Positions 36,512 to 45,234 of a DNA stretch of 64,000 bases are shown here, piece after piece (the first letter of the stretch is position 1; every line of letters begins with the position of its first letter). Under the pieces are notes generated by a model. The model worked only from the letters and a program-made list of their open reading frames with translations. It ran no database searches and was not told the origin of the DNA. The translations under genes and the position numbers were made by a program. Source of the DNA: Streptomyces mirabilis (lineage in GTDB: Bacteria; Actinomycetota; Actinomycetes; Streptomycetales; Streptomycetaceae); the NCBI RefSeq assembly GCF_018310535.1, contig NZ_CP074102.1, forward strand, positions 62,001-126,000, written 5' to 3'.

Positions 36512-38044
36512 CTACATCTTGCCGTCGGCGAGCTTCCACTCCCGGTGCAGTGTGCCCAGGGGGATGGCGTGCTGGATGACGGGGGTGCCGAAGATGGCCA
36601 GCTGGATCTGGAGGGTGCCGCTCAGGTCGAGGCCGCCGTAGAGGGCCCAGGAACCACTCGCCGCGACGTCGGACTTGGCCTCGGAGCCGACCGGGGTGGT
36701 CGCGGTGACCGTGCCCGCGGCGTCACCGCGCAGGTAGGGGGCCAGGTCGGCGGTGACGCCCACGGTGCCGTACAGGCCGACGGTGGCCTGTGCGCCGAGG
36801 GCCGCCTTCACGCTTCCTGCGGTCGTGACGGACGTACGGACCGGAGAGCTGTCCATGTGGGACTCGTTGACCGGTGTCCAGCCCGCCGCCGTGCCGAAGG
36901 TGCCGCCAGCCTTGAAGTCGCCCTTGAGGTCCTGTTCGACGTCGACGGTGACGTTGCCGTCGCCGCTGATCTCGAAGTAGCAGGTCAGGTCGAGGTTCAC
37001 GACGACGGGGATGGGGCCGACCTGGAGGACGGGGTCGGCGTGCAGCTTCGCGAACGGCAGCCGGACCGGCTTGGTGGAGGCGGCAGCGCGCCCCTTGAGC
37101 GCCCACTGCGAGGTCCAGTCGCCGGAGACGCCGAGGTAGGCCGCCCCCGGTCCGGAAGCGGCGGAGCCGGTGGAACCGTTGGAGGCGGTGGAGGCGGTGG
37201 AGGCGGTGGAGGCGGTGGAGGCGGTGGAGCTGCCGCCTCCGTAGGAGAAGTCCACCTCGGGCTTGACCTGGACGAAGCCGGACACGGATGCGGCCGCCGA
37301 GGCCGGTGCCCCCTCGGCCGTGGCGACCTTCGTCGCGACATCGACCCGCAGGCTGCCGAGCGGGACCTTCGTCCCCTCGGGGCCGGAGTGGATGTCTCCC
37401 GTCTTCGCCCAGGAGACCTTCACGTCGGGCAGCAGCCGCTCGACGTCGAAGGAGGCCGGGTCGACCGGGACGGTGCCCTTCGCGTCGTCGTCACCCAGCA
37501 GCGTGTCCAGGGTCGTCGGCGCGGTCTGGACCTCGGTGCCGTCGGCCGTCTCACCGATCACCTTGGTGACCTTTGCGAGGAGTCCGTCCGGGGCGCCGGG
37601 CGCGGGGGCACTGGCGATGACATCGCCGACGGCGGTGCGGCCCGGCGTCGCGGTGCCCGCGGGGGTCGGGGTCCCGGTCGGGGACGGCGATGAAGTTCCC
37701 TTGCCGACGGTGGATATGACGGCTCGTCGGGTGTGACTGTCGTACGACTTCACCTTGAGTGAGGTCTTGCGGGCCTTCCCGCCGGCCGTACCGGGGCGCG
37801 CGACGGCGGTCGAGGTGGCCGCCGCGGCGGGGGCGGCGGCGACGGCGAGCGGTTGGTCGCTGTTCGCGGTCGCGGTCGCGGATGCGCCGGAGTCCGGGGT
37901 CCGTTCGGCGGCGGAGCTCTGGCCGGGGTCTGCGGAGCAGCCGGCGGCGAGGAAGAGGGCGGAGGCGGCGAGTGCGGGCACGAGGGCGCGCAAGGGCCGC
38001 TTGCGGATGCGCAAGATCAGTCCTGAGGGGGGTGGGGGTGGCAT
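36512..38044 (-). CDS. Large secreted lipoprotein with Ser/Thr/Ala repeats
   Basis: Up to 510 residues. The N-terminus RALVPALAASALFLAAGCSA has a clear lipobox (LAAGC), so it is anchored to the outer face of the membrane. An ATG at 38044 gives a proline-rich leader; a TTG inside (RIRKRPLRALVP) preceded by AGGA may be the true start. The body is Ala/Thr/Gly/Val-rich beta sequence without a recognised domain (PVVVNLDLTCYFEISGDGNV, GLDLSGTLQIQLAIFGTPVI). The middle has five T-A-S units from a 9-bp DNA repeat. It is probably an envelope or spore-surface protein; the function is unknown. Confidence 0.75.
   Translation of the reverse strand: MPPPPPSGLILRIRKRPLRALVPALAASALFLAAGCSADPGQSSAAERTPDSGASATATANSDQPLAVAAAPAAAATSTAVARPGTAGGKARKTSLKVKSYDSHTRRAVISTVGKGTSSPSPTGTPTPAGTATPGRTAVGDVIASAPAPGAPDGLLAKVTKVIGETADGTEVQTAPTTLDTLLGDDDAKGTVPVDPASFDVERLLPDVKVSWAKTGDIHSGPEGTKVPLGSLRVDVATKVATAEGAPASAAASVSGFVQVKPEVDFSYGGGSSTASTASTASTASTASNGSTGSAASGPGAAYLGVSGDWTSQWALKGRAAASTKPVRLPFAKLHADPVLQVGPIPVVVNLDLTCYFEISGDGNVTVDVEQDLKGDFKAGGTFGTAAGWTPVNESHMDSSPVRTSVTTAGSVKAALGAQATVGLYGTVGVTADLAPYLRGDAAGTVTATTPVGSEAKSDVAASGSWALYGGLDLSGTLQIQLAIFGTPVIQHAIPLGTLHREWKLADGKM
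37181..37225. repeat. Five tandem copies of GGAGGCGGT
   Basis: Perfect 9-bp tandem repeat encoding Thr-Ala-Ser on the minus strand in the lipoprotein's low-complexity linker. Its length is a multiple of three, so copy-number changes keep the frame. Confidence 0.9.
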
Positions 38045-38204
38045 GGAATTACCAGCGAGTAACTAGATGTGAGCATGCCATGAAGACGCGAAGCCCTGCT
38101 TCACGTTTCCACCCCCTCCAGGGGTGATGTACGCCACGATCACGCGTCGAGAGTGGCCGATGGCCTCACCAACTCATCCGCGTGTCGCGTCAATTGACGG
38201 GGCA

Positions 38205-38972
38205 TCACGCATTGGGATCGAACGGGATACCGGCCGGCTTCGCCTTCGCCAGGTGGTAGTCGAAGTTGCCGTCCTTGAGGCCGAAGACGGCACTGCCGAA
38301 GTCGTAGGCGCTCAGCTTGTCGCGCAGACCGGCGGGGTAGCCGTTCCAGCCGACCAGGTCCGGGAACTGCCAGGCGTGGTAGTGGTTCTCCGGCGGTTCG
38401 TCGTTCGAGTTCGCGGGGCGGAAGCAGTGGGTGCTCAGACCGTCCTTGTGATAGACGACCTTGGGGTGGGTCCCGTCCCAACGGATCTGGTCACGGCCGT
38501 AGATGTTGAAGTTGCCGTGGGCGGAGGTGGAGACGTACTGGGCCTCATTGTTCTGCACCCACACCACGACGTGTTCCCAGTCGTTGCGGTGCCCGCCGAG
38601 GCCGCTGCCGAGCACGGCCTGGTCCTTCTCGAAGTAGAGGCCGTACATGATGGCGCACCAGCCGTTGTTGCACTTCTCGCGCGAGTAGCCGTTGGTGTTG
38701 TCGAGGTCCGAGGCATCGTGGCACTGGCCGTTGAGGGCGCCGGACGGGTTGAGGCCGGGGTTGATCGTCCCGTCGGGACCGATGGCCGGGGTGGGGTAGC
38801 AGCCGTCCGTGTCGTAGTCGAAGGCCGGCTGGAAGGTCTGCTCCAGTCCGTCCGCGTTGGCGGGCAGGGCCTGGGGCGGGGCGGCGAGGGCGCTGCCGGG
38901 GAAGGCGACTACCAATGCGACCGCACTGCCGAGGATGAGCGAGACCTTGCGGATGCGCGAGCTTCTCTTCAC
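38205..38972 (-). CDS. Secreted NPP1-family (necrosis-inducing-like) protein
   Basis: A 255-residue secreted protein with signal peptide KVSLILGSAVALVVAFPGSALA and the NPP1/NLP core: FQPAFDYDTDGCYPTPAI, NGWCAIMYGLYFEKDQA and the heptapeptide-like GHRNDWEHVVVWV (family GHRHDWE, with N in place of the first-position H). In plant pathogens NLPs bind sphingolipids and kill dicot cells; actinomycete members are poorly understood. The GTG at 38972 has AGGAGG seven bases upstream. Paired cysteines typical of the family are present. Confidence 0.9.
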   Translation of the reverse strand: MKRSSRIRKVSLILGSAVALVVAFPGSALAAPPQALPANADGLEQTFQPAFDYDTDGCYPTPAIGPDGTINPGLNPSGALNGQCHDASDLDNTNGYSREKCNNGWCAIMYGLYFEKDQAVLGSGLGGHRNDWEHVVVWVQNNEAQYVSTSAHGNFNIYGRDQIRWDGTHPKVVYHKDGLSTHCFRPANSNDEPPENHYHAWQFPDLVGWNGYPAGLRDKLSAYDFGSAVFGLKDGNFDYHLAKAKPAGIPFDPNA

Positions 38973-39405
38973 TGCGTCCTCCTGATCGACCGCGATGTGG
39001 GGGCGGGTCGGGCACACCCGGTCGAATTGGCATGCCCAGATCACCATTCCCCCTCTCATCGACAACGCAAGCGTCAGGGGGTGTCTGAGTGATGAAAGGC
39101 CAACCAACTGACAAGGAGGCGGAGTTGGCAACAGCGCCGCGCCCCGCCGCCGGGGCGTGGGGCACAGGGCGCACGGCGCAGGACGCGCGCGAGGAAGCGG
39201 TGTCGCGAGTGCGGCTAGTGCGGCTAGTACGGCTAGTACGGCTAGTACGGCTAGTACGGCTAGTACGACGAGGCCACCCGACGGCAGCGCGGCGGCTGCA
39301 CCGCGACTGCACCGCGACTGCTGCCCGGGACCTGGACCCGGCGAGCGACCCCGCCCAGGGGGTCTTCCTCAATGGCGCCCCGAGGTTACGGCTGCGCCCC
39401 GGACG
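38973..39405. other. Intergenic region with minisatellite
   Basis: Apart from the 9-bp repeat array at 39212-39265 and the upstream region of the NPP1-family gene, I see no gene here. Overlapping ORFs on the plus strand are low-complexity translations of the repeat. Confidence 0.5.
39212..39265. repeat. Six tandem copies of CGGCTAGTA
   Basis: A 9-bp direct repeat, first copy ending TG instead of TA. It is intergenic. TAG-containing repeats are unusual in such GC-rich DNA. Not a CRISPR: there are no spacers. Confidence 0.9.
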
Positions 39406-39678
39406 TCACTTCGGCGCGGCCGACGAGGGCAGCCGCTTGAGCCACCGGGTGGCAAGTGGGTGGGCGAGCGTCGCGGCCAGGATCCCCGCCAGGGCGGTGA
39501 CACGGTGTGCGTAGTCGGGAAGCAACCGGCTGACGGGTTCGAAGACCAGCGCCTGCACGACCACGAAGGCGGCGGTGGCCGCGAAGAAGCCCCCGGCCGA
39601 CTCCTTGGTCCACCGCCGCCCCTCCGACGCGGCGATTGCGGACCCCGCCTCCGGGGGTGGCGCGAATGGGTCGGTCAC
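39406..39678 (-). CDS. Small membrane protein, hypothetical
   Basis: About 90 residues from the GTG at 39678 (a longer start near 39735 is possible). Two hydrophobic segments, GFFAATAAFVVVQALVF and VTALAGILAATLAHPLATRW, suggest two membrane helices. No family recognised; the ribosome binding site is not clear for either start. Confidence 0.55.
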   Translation of the reverse strand: MTDPFAPPPEAGSAIAASEGRRWTKESAGGFFAATAAFVVVQALVFEPVSRLLPDYAHRVTALAGILAATLAHPLATRWLKRLPSSAAPK

Positions 39679-39791
39679 GCTCCCGTTGTACCGGTCACCG
39701 ATCGGTACGACAAGACGCACGATCGACGGCACCACTCAGCGCCGTCGGACGGACGGACGTACGACGGCTGCACGTGTGGCCGTCCGCGCGA

Positions 39792-39842
39792 GGCGGCCAC
39801 ACGGGGCGGCCACACGGGGCGGCCACACGGGGCGGCCACAGA
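39792..39842. repeat. Four tandem copies of a 13-bp GGCGGCCACACGG-type unit
   Basis: Perfect 13-bp period between the small membrane protein gene and the next small gene. It lies outside coding sequence in the gap between two minus-strand genes. Confidence 0.85.
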
Positions 39843-39849
39843 GGCGCCC

Positions 39850-40074
39850 TCATCTGCGGGTCTCGGGCCCCCAGTACTCCGGGCCGACACCGCGCCAGTC
39901 GATGAGGGGGGACACCGCCGCGGTCACGGGGTCCACGTCAAGACCCGCGCGTCGCAGGAATTCGGACAGGTCCTCCAGGTTGTAGGCCAACCCGAGGTTC
40001 TCGCCGTGCACTCGGACTCGGCGGCCACCGGTGTCACTCGGCGGAGCCACGATGACAGGCAACGGTTCGGACAT
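39850..40074 (-). CDS. Small conserved-looking protein of unknown function
   Basis: A 74-residue ORF from ATG at 40074 with good codon bias: SEPLPVIVAPPSDTGGRRVR, LAYNLEDLSEFLRRAGLD and SPLIDWRGVGPEYWGPE. I do not recognise a domain. A GAGGC lies upstream of the ATG. Confidence 0.6.
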   Translation of the reverse strand: MSEPLPVIVAPPSDTGGRRVRVHGENLGLAYNLEDLSEFLRRAGLDVDPVTAAVSPLIDWRGVGPEYWGPETRR

Positions 40075-40254
40075 GGATCCAGCCTCGCCTCTCCGGTCCC
40101 GGCCTGCATCCCGGCCCTGGAAGTGTGGGTACGTCATACCCGAATTCAAGCACGTGTTCGATTTCCAGCGCACGGCCACCCGCCACTCGTGTGACGTTCA
40201 GCGATGGGCGGCCCTGCTCGGCGCCCGGTTGACCGCTGCGGCTACCCTCCCCCC

Positions 40255-40581
40255 ATGGAGCAGGAGCACCCCCTCGTTCGCGATGTCTTCCCGGACCTCG
40301 TCGCCGAACTGGCCACCCTCCTGGAGGAGGAAGGGGAACGCGAGCTGGCCATCTGCGTACGGGATGTCCGCCTGGTGGGTGAGTGCGGCTGCGGTGACGA
40401 CTTCTGCCAGAGCATCCGGACGGCAGATCATCCGCAGGGGAAGCCCTTCGGCCCGGGTCATCGGTGTGTACCGCTCATGCCCTCGAAAGGCATGCTGATC
40501 CTGGACGTCGTGGACGGCCGGATCATGTACATCGAGATCATTGATCGACCGCCCATGCACCGCCGGACGGCCCGGTCCTGA
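40255..40581 (+). CDS. Small cysteine-containing hypothetical protein
   Basis: 108 residues with a conserved-looking ECGCGDDFCQS segment whose three cysteines could bind a metal, then RCVPLMPSKGMLILDVVDGR and IMYIEIIDRPP. The coding potential is good. It is a hypothetical protein type I associate with Streptomyces genomes, but no function can be named. Confidence 0.7.
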   Translation: MEQEHPLVRDVFPDLVAELATLLEEEGERELAICVRDVRLVGECGCGDDFCQSIRTADHPQGKPFGPGHRCVPLMPSKGMLILDVVDGRIMYIEIIDRPPMHRRTARS

Positions 40582-40615
40582 CCGAAGCGGCCGGGCGTCG
40601 CCGAGCAGCCGGTGG

Positions 40616-40954
40616 TCACACCCCGGCGTCGGGAGCCTTGATGATCTTGCCGTTCTCGTCGATGGTGTGGGTGCTCCAGTAGGTGTCCCACTTGTCGCCG
40701 ACGTGCTGGGGGACCTTCCCTTCGGGATAGCGGACGTACCCCTTCGGCGGCTCGTCACCGTTGGACACGCAGGTGCCGCCGGTGCTGCCCACCGCCATGA
40801 CCGGGTACTCGCCACCACCGCAGCTCGCGTCCTCGGCGGAGCAGCCGGTCAGCATCGCGAGGGTCACGCAGGCCAGCGCGAGGCCCAGGGCGGACCGCGC
40901 CGGGCCACTGCTGATCACGGACGACGGGCGGTGAACTCGGCTTGTCATACGCAC
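40616..40954 (-). CDS. Small secreted lipoprotein
   Basis: 112 residues with a lipoprotein signal LGLALACVTLAMLTGCSAED (lipobox LTGC). The mature part has SCGGGEYPVMAVGSTGGTCV with a probable disulfide, then PPKGYVRYPEGKVPQHVGDK. It resembles the lipoproteins annotated in streptomycetes as the SCO0607 family; that link is from memory. The GTG at 40954 has GGGAG five bases upstream. Convergent to the gene at 40255. Confidence 0.75.
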   Translation of the reverse strand: MRMTSRVHRPSSVISSGPARSALGLALACVTLAMLTGCSAEDASCGGGEYPVMAVGSTGGTCVSNGDEPPKGYVRYPEGKVPQHVGDKWDTYWSTHTIDENGKIIKAPDAGV

Positions 40955-41099
40955 GATGACTCCCTTTGGACGGCTTGTGGCACCAGCCTGCGGGAAGCAA
41001 GAAAATCGATCATGAGTACGCGTACTCGGATGCGGTGGGCCGTCCTACCCGATTCCGCGTAGGCACGAGGGTGGCCGGCCCCGCCCGACCGAGCCGCCC

Positions 41100-41807
41100 T
41101 CAGTCCGGGTCGGCGATTCGGTTGAGCCACTCCTCCATGAGGCCGCGTTCCGGTGCCGTCAGCGCGTCGGTCTGCGGGAGTACGGCCCGGAGGGTGACGG
41201 CGGCCGCGACGGGCCCGGGTGCGGGCGCGGCAGGGGCGTCCGTGGCGATCGCCGCGATGACCGCCTCGCGGGCGGTGCGGGACAGCTCCGGGTCGCGGCG
41301 GTCTTCGGGGGTGGCGATGAGCGTGAGCGTCGTACCGCAGCCGGCCGCGTGGACGAGGTCCGCGGCGCGGTCCTCGGGGACGCGCAGCCGGCCCGCCTCG
41401 GCGACGCGCCGTATGTGCTCGGCGAGGACCCCGAAGGCGGCGAGCGCCGCAGGCGAGGGCGTGCCGGGGCGGTACCGGCCGTACATCAGGGTGTACAGCG
41501 CCGGGTTGGCCAGGCCGAGGCCGACGTGCAGATCCCAGCCGGCGCGAAGGTCCTCGACCGGGTCATCGGTGGGTTTCCGGGCGGTCTTGCTGGTCAGGTA
41601 CGCGGTGAAGCCGTGGGCGACGACCGCGTCGAGCAGGCCCTCTTTGTCGCCGAAGAGCCGATAGATGGTCGGTGGCTGCACGCCCGCCGCGGCGCTCACC
41701 GCCCGGGTGGAGACCGCGTCCGGCCCGCCTTCGGCCAGCAGCCGGGCGGCGGCCACGACGATGCGTTCACGGTGCCCGTCCGCCGCGGTGACGTCCTCAC
41801 TCTCCAT
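41100..41807 (-). CDS. TetR-family regulator
   Basis: A 235-residue TetR protein: [40 protein letters not shown] and [14 protein letters not shown] are the HTH. The C-terminal domain ([20 protein letters not shown]) is of a common TetR_C type. It is divergent from the NmrA-like gene at 41897, and inverted repeats lie between them. Confidence 0.9.
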   Translation of the reverse strand: MESEDVTAADGHRERIVVAAARLLAEGGPDAVSTRAVSAAAGVQPPTIYRLFGDKEGLLDAVVAHGFTAYLTSKTARKPTDDPVEDLRAGWDLHVGLGLANPALYTLMYGRYRPGTPSPAALAAFGVLAEHIRRVAEAGRLRVPEDRAADLVHAAGCGTTLTLIATPEDRRDPELSRTAREAVIAAIATDAPAAPAPGPVAAAVTLRAVLPQTDALTAPERGLMEEWLNRIADPD

Positions 41808-41815
41808 GATTCCGA

Positions 41816-41873
41816 CGATAACAGAATCCTGTTACCGATGAGAATTTCCAGTGGTACCGTCATCACGTTATCG
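41816..41873. promoter_or_regulatory. Operator-like repeats between TetR and NmrA-like genes
   Basis: TAACAG-AATC-CTGTTA (41819-41834) is a perfect 6-bp-arm palindrome. CGATAAC at 41816-41822 is repeated in inverted form as GTTATCG at 41867-41873. These AT-rich sites flank the start of the divergent transcripts and are likely TetR targets. Confidence 0.6.
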
Positions 41874-41896
41874 ATGGAAACAGGGAAGAGGTTGTC

Positions 41897-42760
41897 ATGA
41901 TCATCGTCACCGGCGCCAACGGCGCACTCGGCCGGCTGATCACCGAGCGGCTGCTGGAGCGCGTCCCCTCCGAGCGGATCGGCGTCAGTGTGCGCGACCC
42001 GGGGAAGGCAGGAGAGCTCGAAGACCGGGGCGTGCGCGTCCGCCAGGGCGACTTCGGCGACCCCGCGAGCCTCGCGGACGCCTTCGAGGGCGCCCAGCAG
42101 GTCCTCGTCGTGTCGACGGACAGCACCGGCGTGGATGCCGTCCACCACCACCGCACCGCCATCGAGGCCGCGGCGGCAGCCGGAGCCAAGCGCATCCTCT
42201 ACACCAGCCACATGGGCTCGGACCCGTCCTCCCCCTTCGCTCCGATGCGCGACCACGCCGCCACCGAGGCGGCGCTCCGGGAGTCCGGGGTCCCCTTCAC
42301 CTCGCTGCGCAACGGCTTCTACGCCTCCTCAGCCGTGATGCTGCTGGGCCACGCGCTCGAGACGGGCGAGTTGGCCGCGCCGGAGGACGGACCGGTCGCC
42401 TGGACGGCCCACGCCGACCTCGCCGAGGCGGCGGCGCTCGTGCTCACCGGCGAGGGCCTCGACGGGACGACACCCGCGCTCACCGGCCCCGAGTCGCTCG
42501 ACCTGGCGGATATCGCGGCGATCGCCACGCGGCTCACGGGCCGCGAAGTCCGCCGGGTGGTCGTCTCCGACGCCGACTACCGCGCGAGCCTGCTCGCCCG
42601 CGGTCTGCCCGAGGCCGGCGCCGACCTGCTCCTCGGCCTGTTCGCCGCGAGCCGACAGGGACGGTTCACTCCGGCCGACCCCACGCTGGGCCGCCTGCTC
42701 GGCCGCCCCACGACGGCCTTGGCGGACGTCCTGAAGACAACGATCACGCCGACCGGCTGA
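41897..42760 (+). CDS. NAD(P)-binding NmrA/quinone reductase-like protein
   Basis: A 287-residue atypical SDR: N-terminal [20 protein letters not shown] (GxxGxxG), [20 protein letters not shown] and [13 protein letters not shown]. It lacks the YxxxK catalytic pair, as NmrA/QOR2-like proteins do. These act as quinone/azo reductases or redox sensors. It is likely repressed by the divergent TetR gene. Confidence 0.88.
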   Translation: MIIVTGANGALGRLITERLLERVPSERIGVSVRDPGKAGELEDRGVRVRQGDFGDPASLADAFEGAQQVLVVSTDSTGVDAVHHHRTAIEAAAAAGAKRILYTSHMGSDPSSPFAPMRDHAATEAALRESGVPFTSLRNGFYASSAVMLLGHALETGELAAPEDGPVAWTAHADLAEAAALVLTGEGLDGTTPALTGPESLDLADIAAIATRLTGREVRRVVVSDADYRASLLARGLPEAGADLLLGLFAASRQGRFTPADPTLGRLLGRPTTALADVLKTTITPTG

Positions 42761-42827
42761 CGTCCGGGTTCCCCGTCGGTCGCAGCGGACGACGGCCTCG
42801 TCCGCCGTGCGGACGGACCCGCGGCGT

Positions 42828-43634
42828 TCAGGCGCGTGTCCGCCAGCCGTGGTCGACCGGTCCGAGGCCCGAGCCCAGGGCGAATCCCGCCGCGATCGCG
42901 CCGGTGACGTACTCCTTCGCCAGCCGCACCGCCTCCGGCACCGCCCGCCCCTGCGCCAGCCCCACCGCGATGGCCGAGGCCAGGGTGCAACCGGTGCCGT
43001 GCGTATGGCGGTTGTCGTGGCGCGGGGCCCGGAACCAGTGCTGTTCGGTGCCGTCGGTCAGCAGGTCGACGGCCTCGCCGGGCAGGTGGCCGCCCTTCAC
43101 CAGGACCCAGCGTGGCCCGTACGACAGCAGTTGTTCCGCGGCCCGGCACATGTCCCGCTCACCGGTGGCCTTGATCCCGGTCAGCTCGGCGGTCTCGTCG
43201 AGATTCGGGGTGGCCACCGTCGCCAGCGGCAGCAGGGCGGTCCGTACGGCGTCCAGCGCGTCGTCCGCCAGCAGCCGGTCGCCGTGCTTGGAGACGCTCA
43301 CCGGGTCCACCACCACGGGCGCGCCGACGTCCGAGAGCAGTTCGGCCACGGTCTCGACGAGCAGGGGCGAGGCGAGCATGCCGGTCTTCACGGCCTGCAC
43401 ACCGATGTCGTCCACGACGCTGCGGTACTGCGCGCGCACCGCCTCGGCGGGAAGCTCCCAGGCTCCCTGTACGCCGAGGGAGTTCTGCGCGGTGACGGCG
43501 GTGAGCACGCTCATCCCGTGCGCGCCCAGCGCGAGCATGGTCTTCAGGTCGGCCTGGATGCCGGCGCCGCCCCCGGAGTCCGATCCGGCGATGGTCAGGA
43601 CGCGGGGCGGGGCGGTCGGCTTGTTCGCGGGCAT
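42828..43634 (-). CDS. thiD: Hydroxymethylpyrimidine/phosphomethylpyrimidine kinase
   Basis: A 268-residue ribokinase-fold enzyme phosphorylating HMP to HMP-PP for thiamine synthesis. It shows [54 protein letters not shown] and [20 protein letters not shown] (anion hole/ATP site). The start is uncertain between ATG 43634 and GTG 43646; the GGAG abuts the latter, so the former is preferred. It lies downstream of a TPP-riboswitch-controlled permease in the same direction, 43 bp away, and probably shares its transcript. Confidence 0.92.
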   Translation of the reverse strand: MPANKPTAPPRVLTIAGSDSGGGAGIQADLKTMLALGAHGMSVLTAVTAQNSLGVQGAWELPAEAVRAQYRSVVDDIGVQAVKTGMLASPLLVETVAELLSDVGAPVVVDPVSVSKHGDRLLADDALDAVRTALLPLATVATPNLDETAELTGIKATGERDMCRAAEQLLSYGPRWVLVKGGHLPGEAVDLLTDGTEQHWFRAPRHDNRHTHGTGCTLASAIAVGLAQGRAVPEAVRLAKEYVTGAIAAGFALGSGLGPVDHGWRTRA

Positions 43635-43676
43635 GGTGGGTGTCACTCCGTACGAAGGGGGTGAGAGGGGGCGGGG

Positions 43677-45086
43677 TCAGCGGCGCAGGCGCAGGCGCAG
43701 CGGGGCGTAGACCAGCAGGGCCGCGACGAATGCCACCCCGTAGGCGGTGTCGGCGCCGTGCAGGGCATGCGCGACGGGGCCGACGTACAGGCTGGTGCTC
43801 ATGAACGGCACCGCGGCGGCGAAGGCGGCGACGAACGCCACGAGCGCGGGCCAGCACGGACGCGGGCGGGCGCTCTCGGCGGCCAGGTCGACGGGTGCGC
43901 CGCCGCGGGCCCTGGCCCGGGCGAGCCAGTCGACGGCGACGATCGCGACGAACCCGGGAATCCAGTAGCCGACGAACAGCAGGACGTTCTGGAAGCGGGC
44001 CGTGGTGTCGGCGGCGTGCATCCACAGCACGAGCGGGAAGCCCAGGACGGCGGCCAGCGCGGCGGCGGCCGGGCGCGGCAGCCGTACGCCCATGGTCTGC
44101 AGGGCGAGCGAGCCGCTGTAGTCGTTCATGGCGTTGCTGCTCAGTGCGGCGAGCGCCACGGCGAGCAGGCCGAACGCGCCGAGGGCGCCCCCGCCGAGCA
44201 GGGTGTCGACGCCGCGGGCGGTCTGGTCGGTGAAGACGGCCGCGCCCCACAGTCCGAGCGCCTGGACGGCCACGAAGGACACGCTGACGCCGGCCAGGGT
44301 GTACCAGAACATGCGCGGGCGGGACGCCGTGCGCGGCAGATAGCGGCTGAAGTCGCTCGCGTACGGGGCCCACGACAGCGCAAGGCTGAGCGCGATGGTG
44401 CAGGTCAGGATGAAGGCCCCGGCCCGGTCGGCGCCGTGGGCGGTTGCGGCGGGGGTGGTGTGGGCGCCGCTCAGGAGCTTCACGGTCAGGGCCACGAACG
44501 CGGCGGCGAGCGCGAAGGTCATCACGCTCTGGAGCCGGTGGATCGCCTCGTAGCCGAGGACGCCGAGCGCCCCCTGCGCCGCCATCATGACGAGCACGCC
44601 CAGCCAGAACGGCCAGCCGCACAGCTGGGCCAGCGCGTCCCCGCCGAAGAGGCCGATCAGCGCGTCCCAGGCGATGGACGACAGCCACTGCAGGGCGCCG
44701 GGGACGACCACGGCCCGGCCGAACGCGAGTCGGGCGAGCGGCAGCTGTCCGGCGCCGGTCTGGCTCCCCCAGGTGCCGAGGTACGCGGTCGGTACCGCCC
44801 CCAGGAGGGTGCCCAGCACGACGGCGGCGAGCGCGGTGGAGAAGTCCAGGCCGAGCGCGATGCCGACGGTGCCGGTGAACACGCCGGTCATGGTCAGGTT
44901 GGGGGCGAACCACACGGTGAACAGACGGCCGGGGCCGCCGTAGCGGTGGTCCTCCGGGACCGGGGCGATTCCACGCGCCTCGACGTGCAGGTCCCCCGGG
45001 GCGGTGGGCATCCGCCCGTCGAAAACGCCCTGCGGGCCTCCTACGGCCACCTCGCCGCGAGCGTTACGGGCATACGGCAACGACAT
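43677..45086 (-). CDS. Pyrimidine (HMP) permease, NCS1/cytosine permease family
   Basis: A 469-residue membrane protein with about twelve helices. [39 protein letters not shown] and [26 protein letters not shown] are typical of the cytosine/purine/thiamine-precursor permeases. The upstream TPP riboswitch and the downstream thiD argue for hydroxymethylpyrimidine or a similar thiamine precursor as cargo (CytX-like). The ATG at 45086 is preceded by the GGAGG that ends the riboswitch. Confidence 0.9.
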   Translation of the reverse strand: MSLPYARNARGEVAVGGPQGVFDGRMPTAPGDLHVEARGIAPVPEDHRYGGPGRLFTVWFAPNLTMTGVFTGTVGIALGLDFSTALAAVVLGTLLGAVPTAYLGTWGSQTGAGQLPLARLAFGRAVVVPGALQWLSSIAWDALIGLFGGDALAQLCGWPFWLGVLVMMAAQGALGVLGYEAIHRLQSVMTFALAAAFVALTVKLLSGAHTTPAATAHGADRAGAFILTCTIALSLALSWAPYASDFSRYLPRTASRPRMFWYTLAGVSVSFVAVQALGLWGAAVFTDQTARGVDTLLGGGALGAFGLLAVALAALSSNAMNDYSGSLALQTMGVRLPRPAAAALAAVLGFPLVLWMHAADTTARFQNVLLFVGYWIPGFVAIVAVDWLARARARGGAPVDLAAESARPRPCWPALVAFVAAFAAAVPFMSTSLYVGPVAHALHGADTAYGVAFVAALLVYAPLRLRLRR

Positions 45087-45090
45087 GAGA

Positions 45091-45164
45091 CATCCCTCCG
45101 CCAGTCCTAACTGGTTCAGGTTCGACGGGTGTGATCTCAGCCCTCGTGCGGGGCACCCCGTGTC
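45091..45164 (-). promoter_or_regulatory. TPP riboswitch (THI element)
   Basis: The minus strand has the classic order: GGGGTGCCC, then GGCTGAGATCACACCC, then GTCGAACCTGAACCAGTTAG and GACTGGCGGAGGGATG. The CUGAGA and ACCUGA boxes bind the pyrimidine and pyrophosphate. The GGAGG at its 3' end doubles as the permease's ribosome binding site, so ligand binding should hide it and shut off translation when thiamine is plentiful. Confidence 0.95.
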
Positions 45165-45234
45165 CGGTTCGGCGCTCAGGATAGCCCGGCGGGCGCGGTA
45201 TGCCCCAGGGGGAGGGGTCCGCACGGCACCGCTG

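Noticed and set aside
39212..39842. Possible CRISPR array
   Set aside because: The repeats are 9 and 13 bp, directly tandem and without spacers; no cas genes are present.
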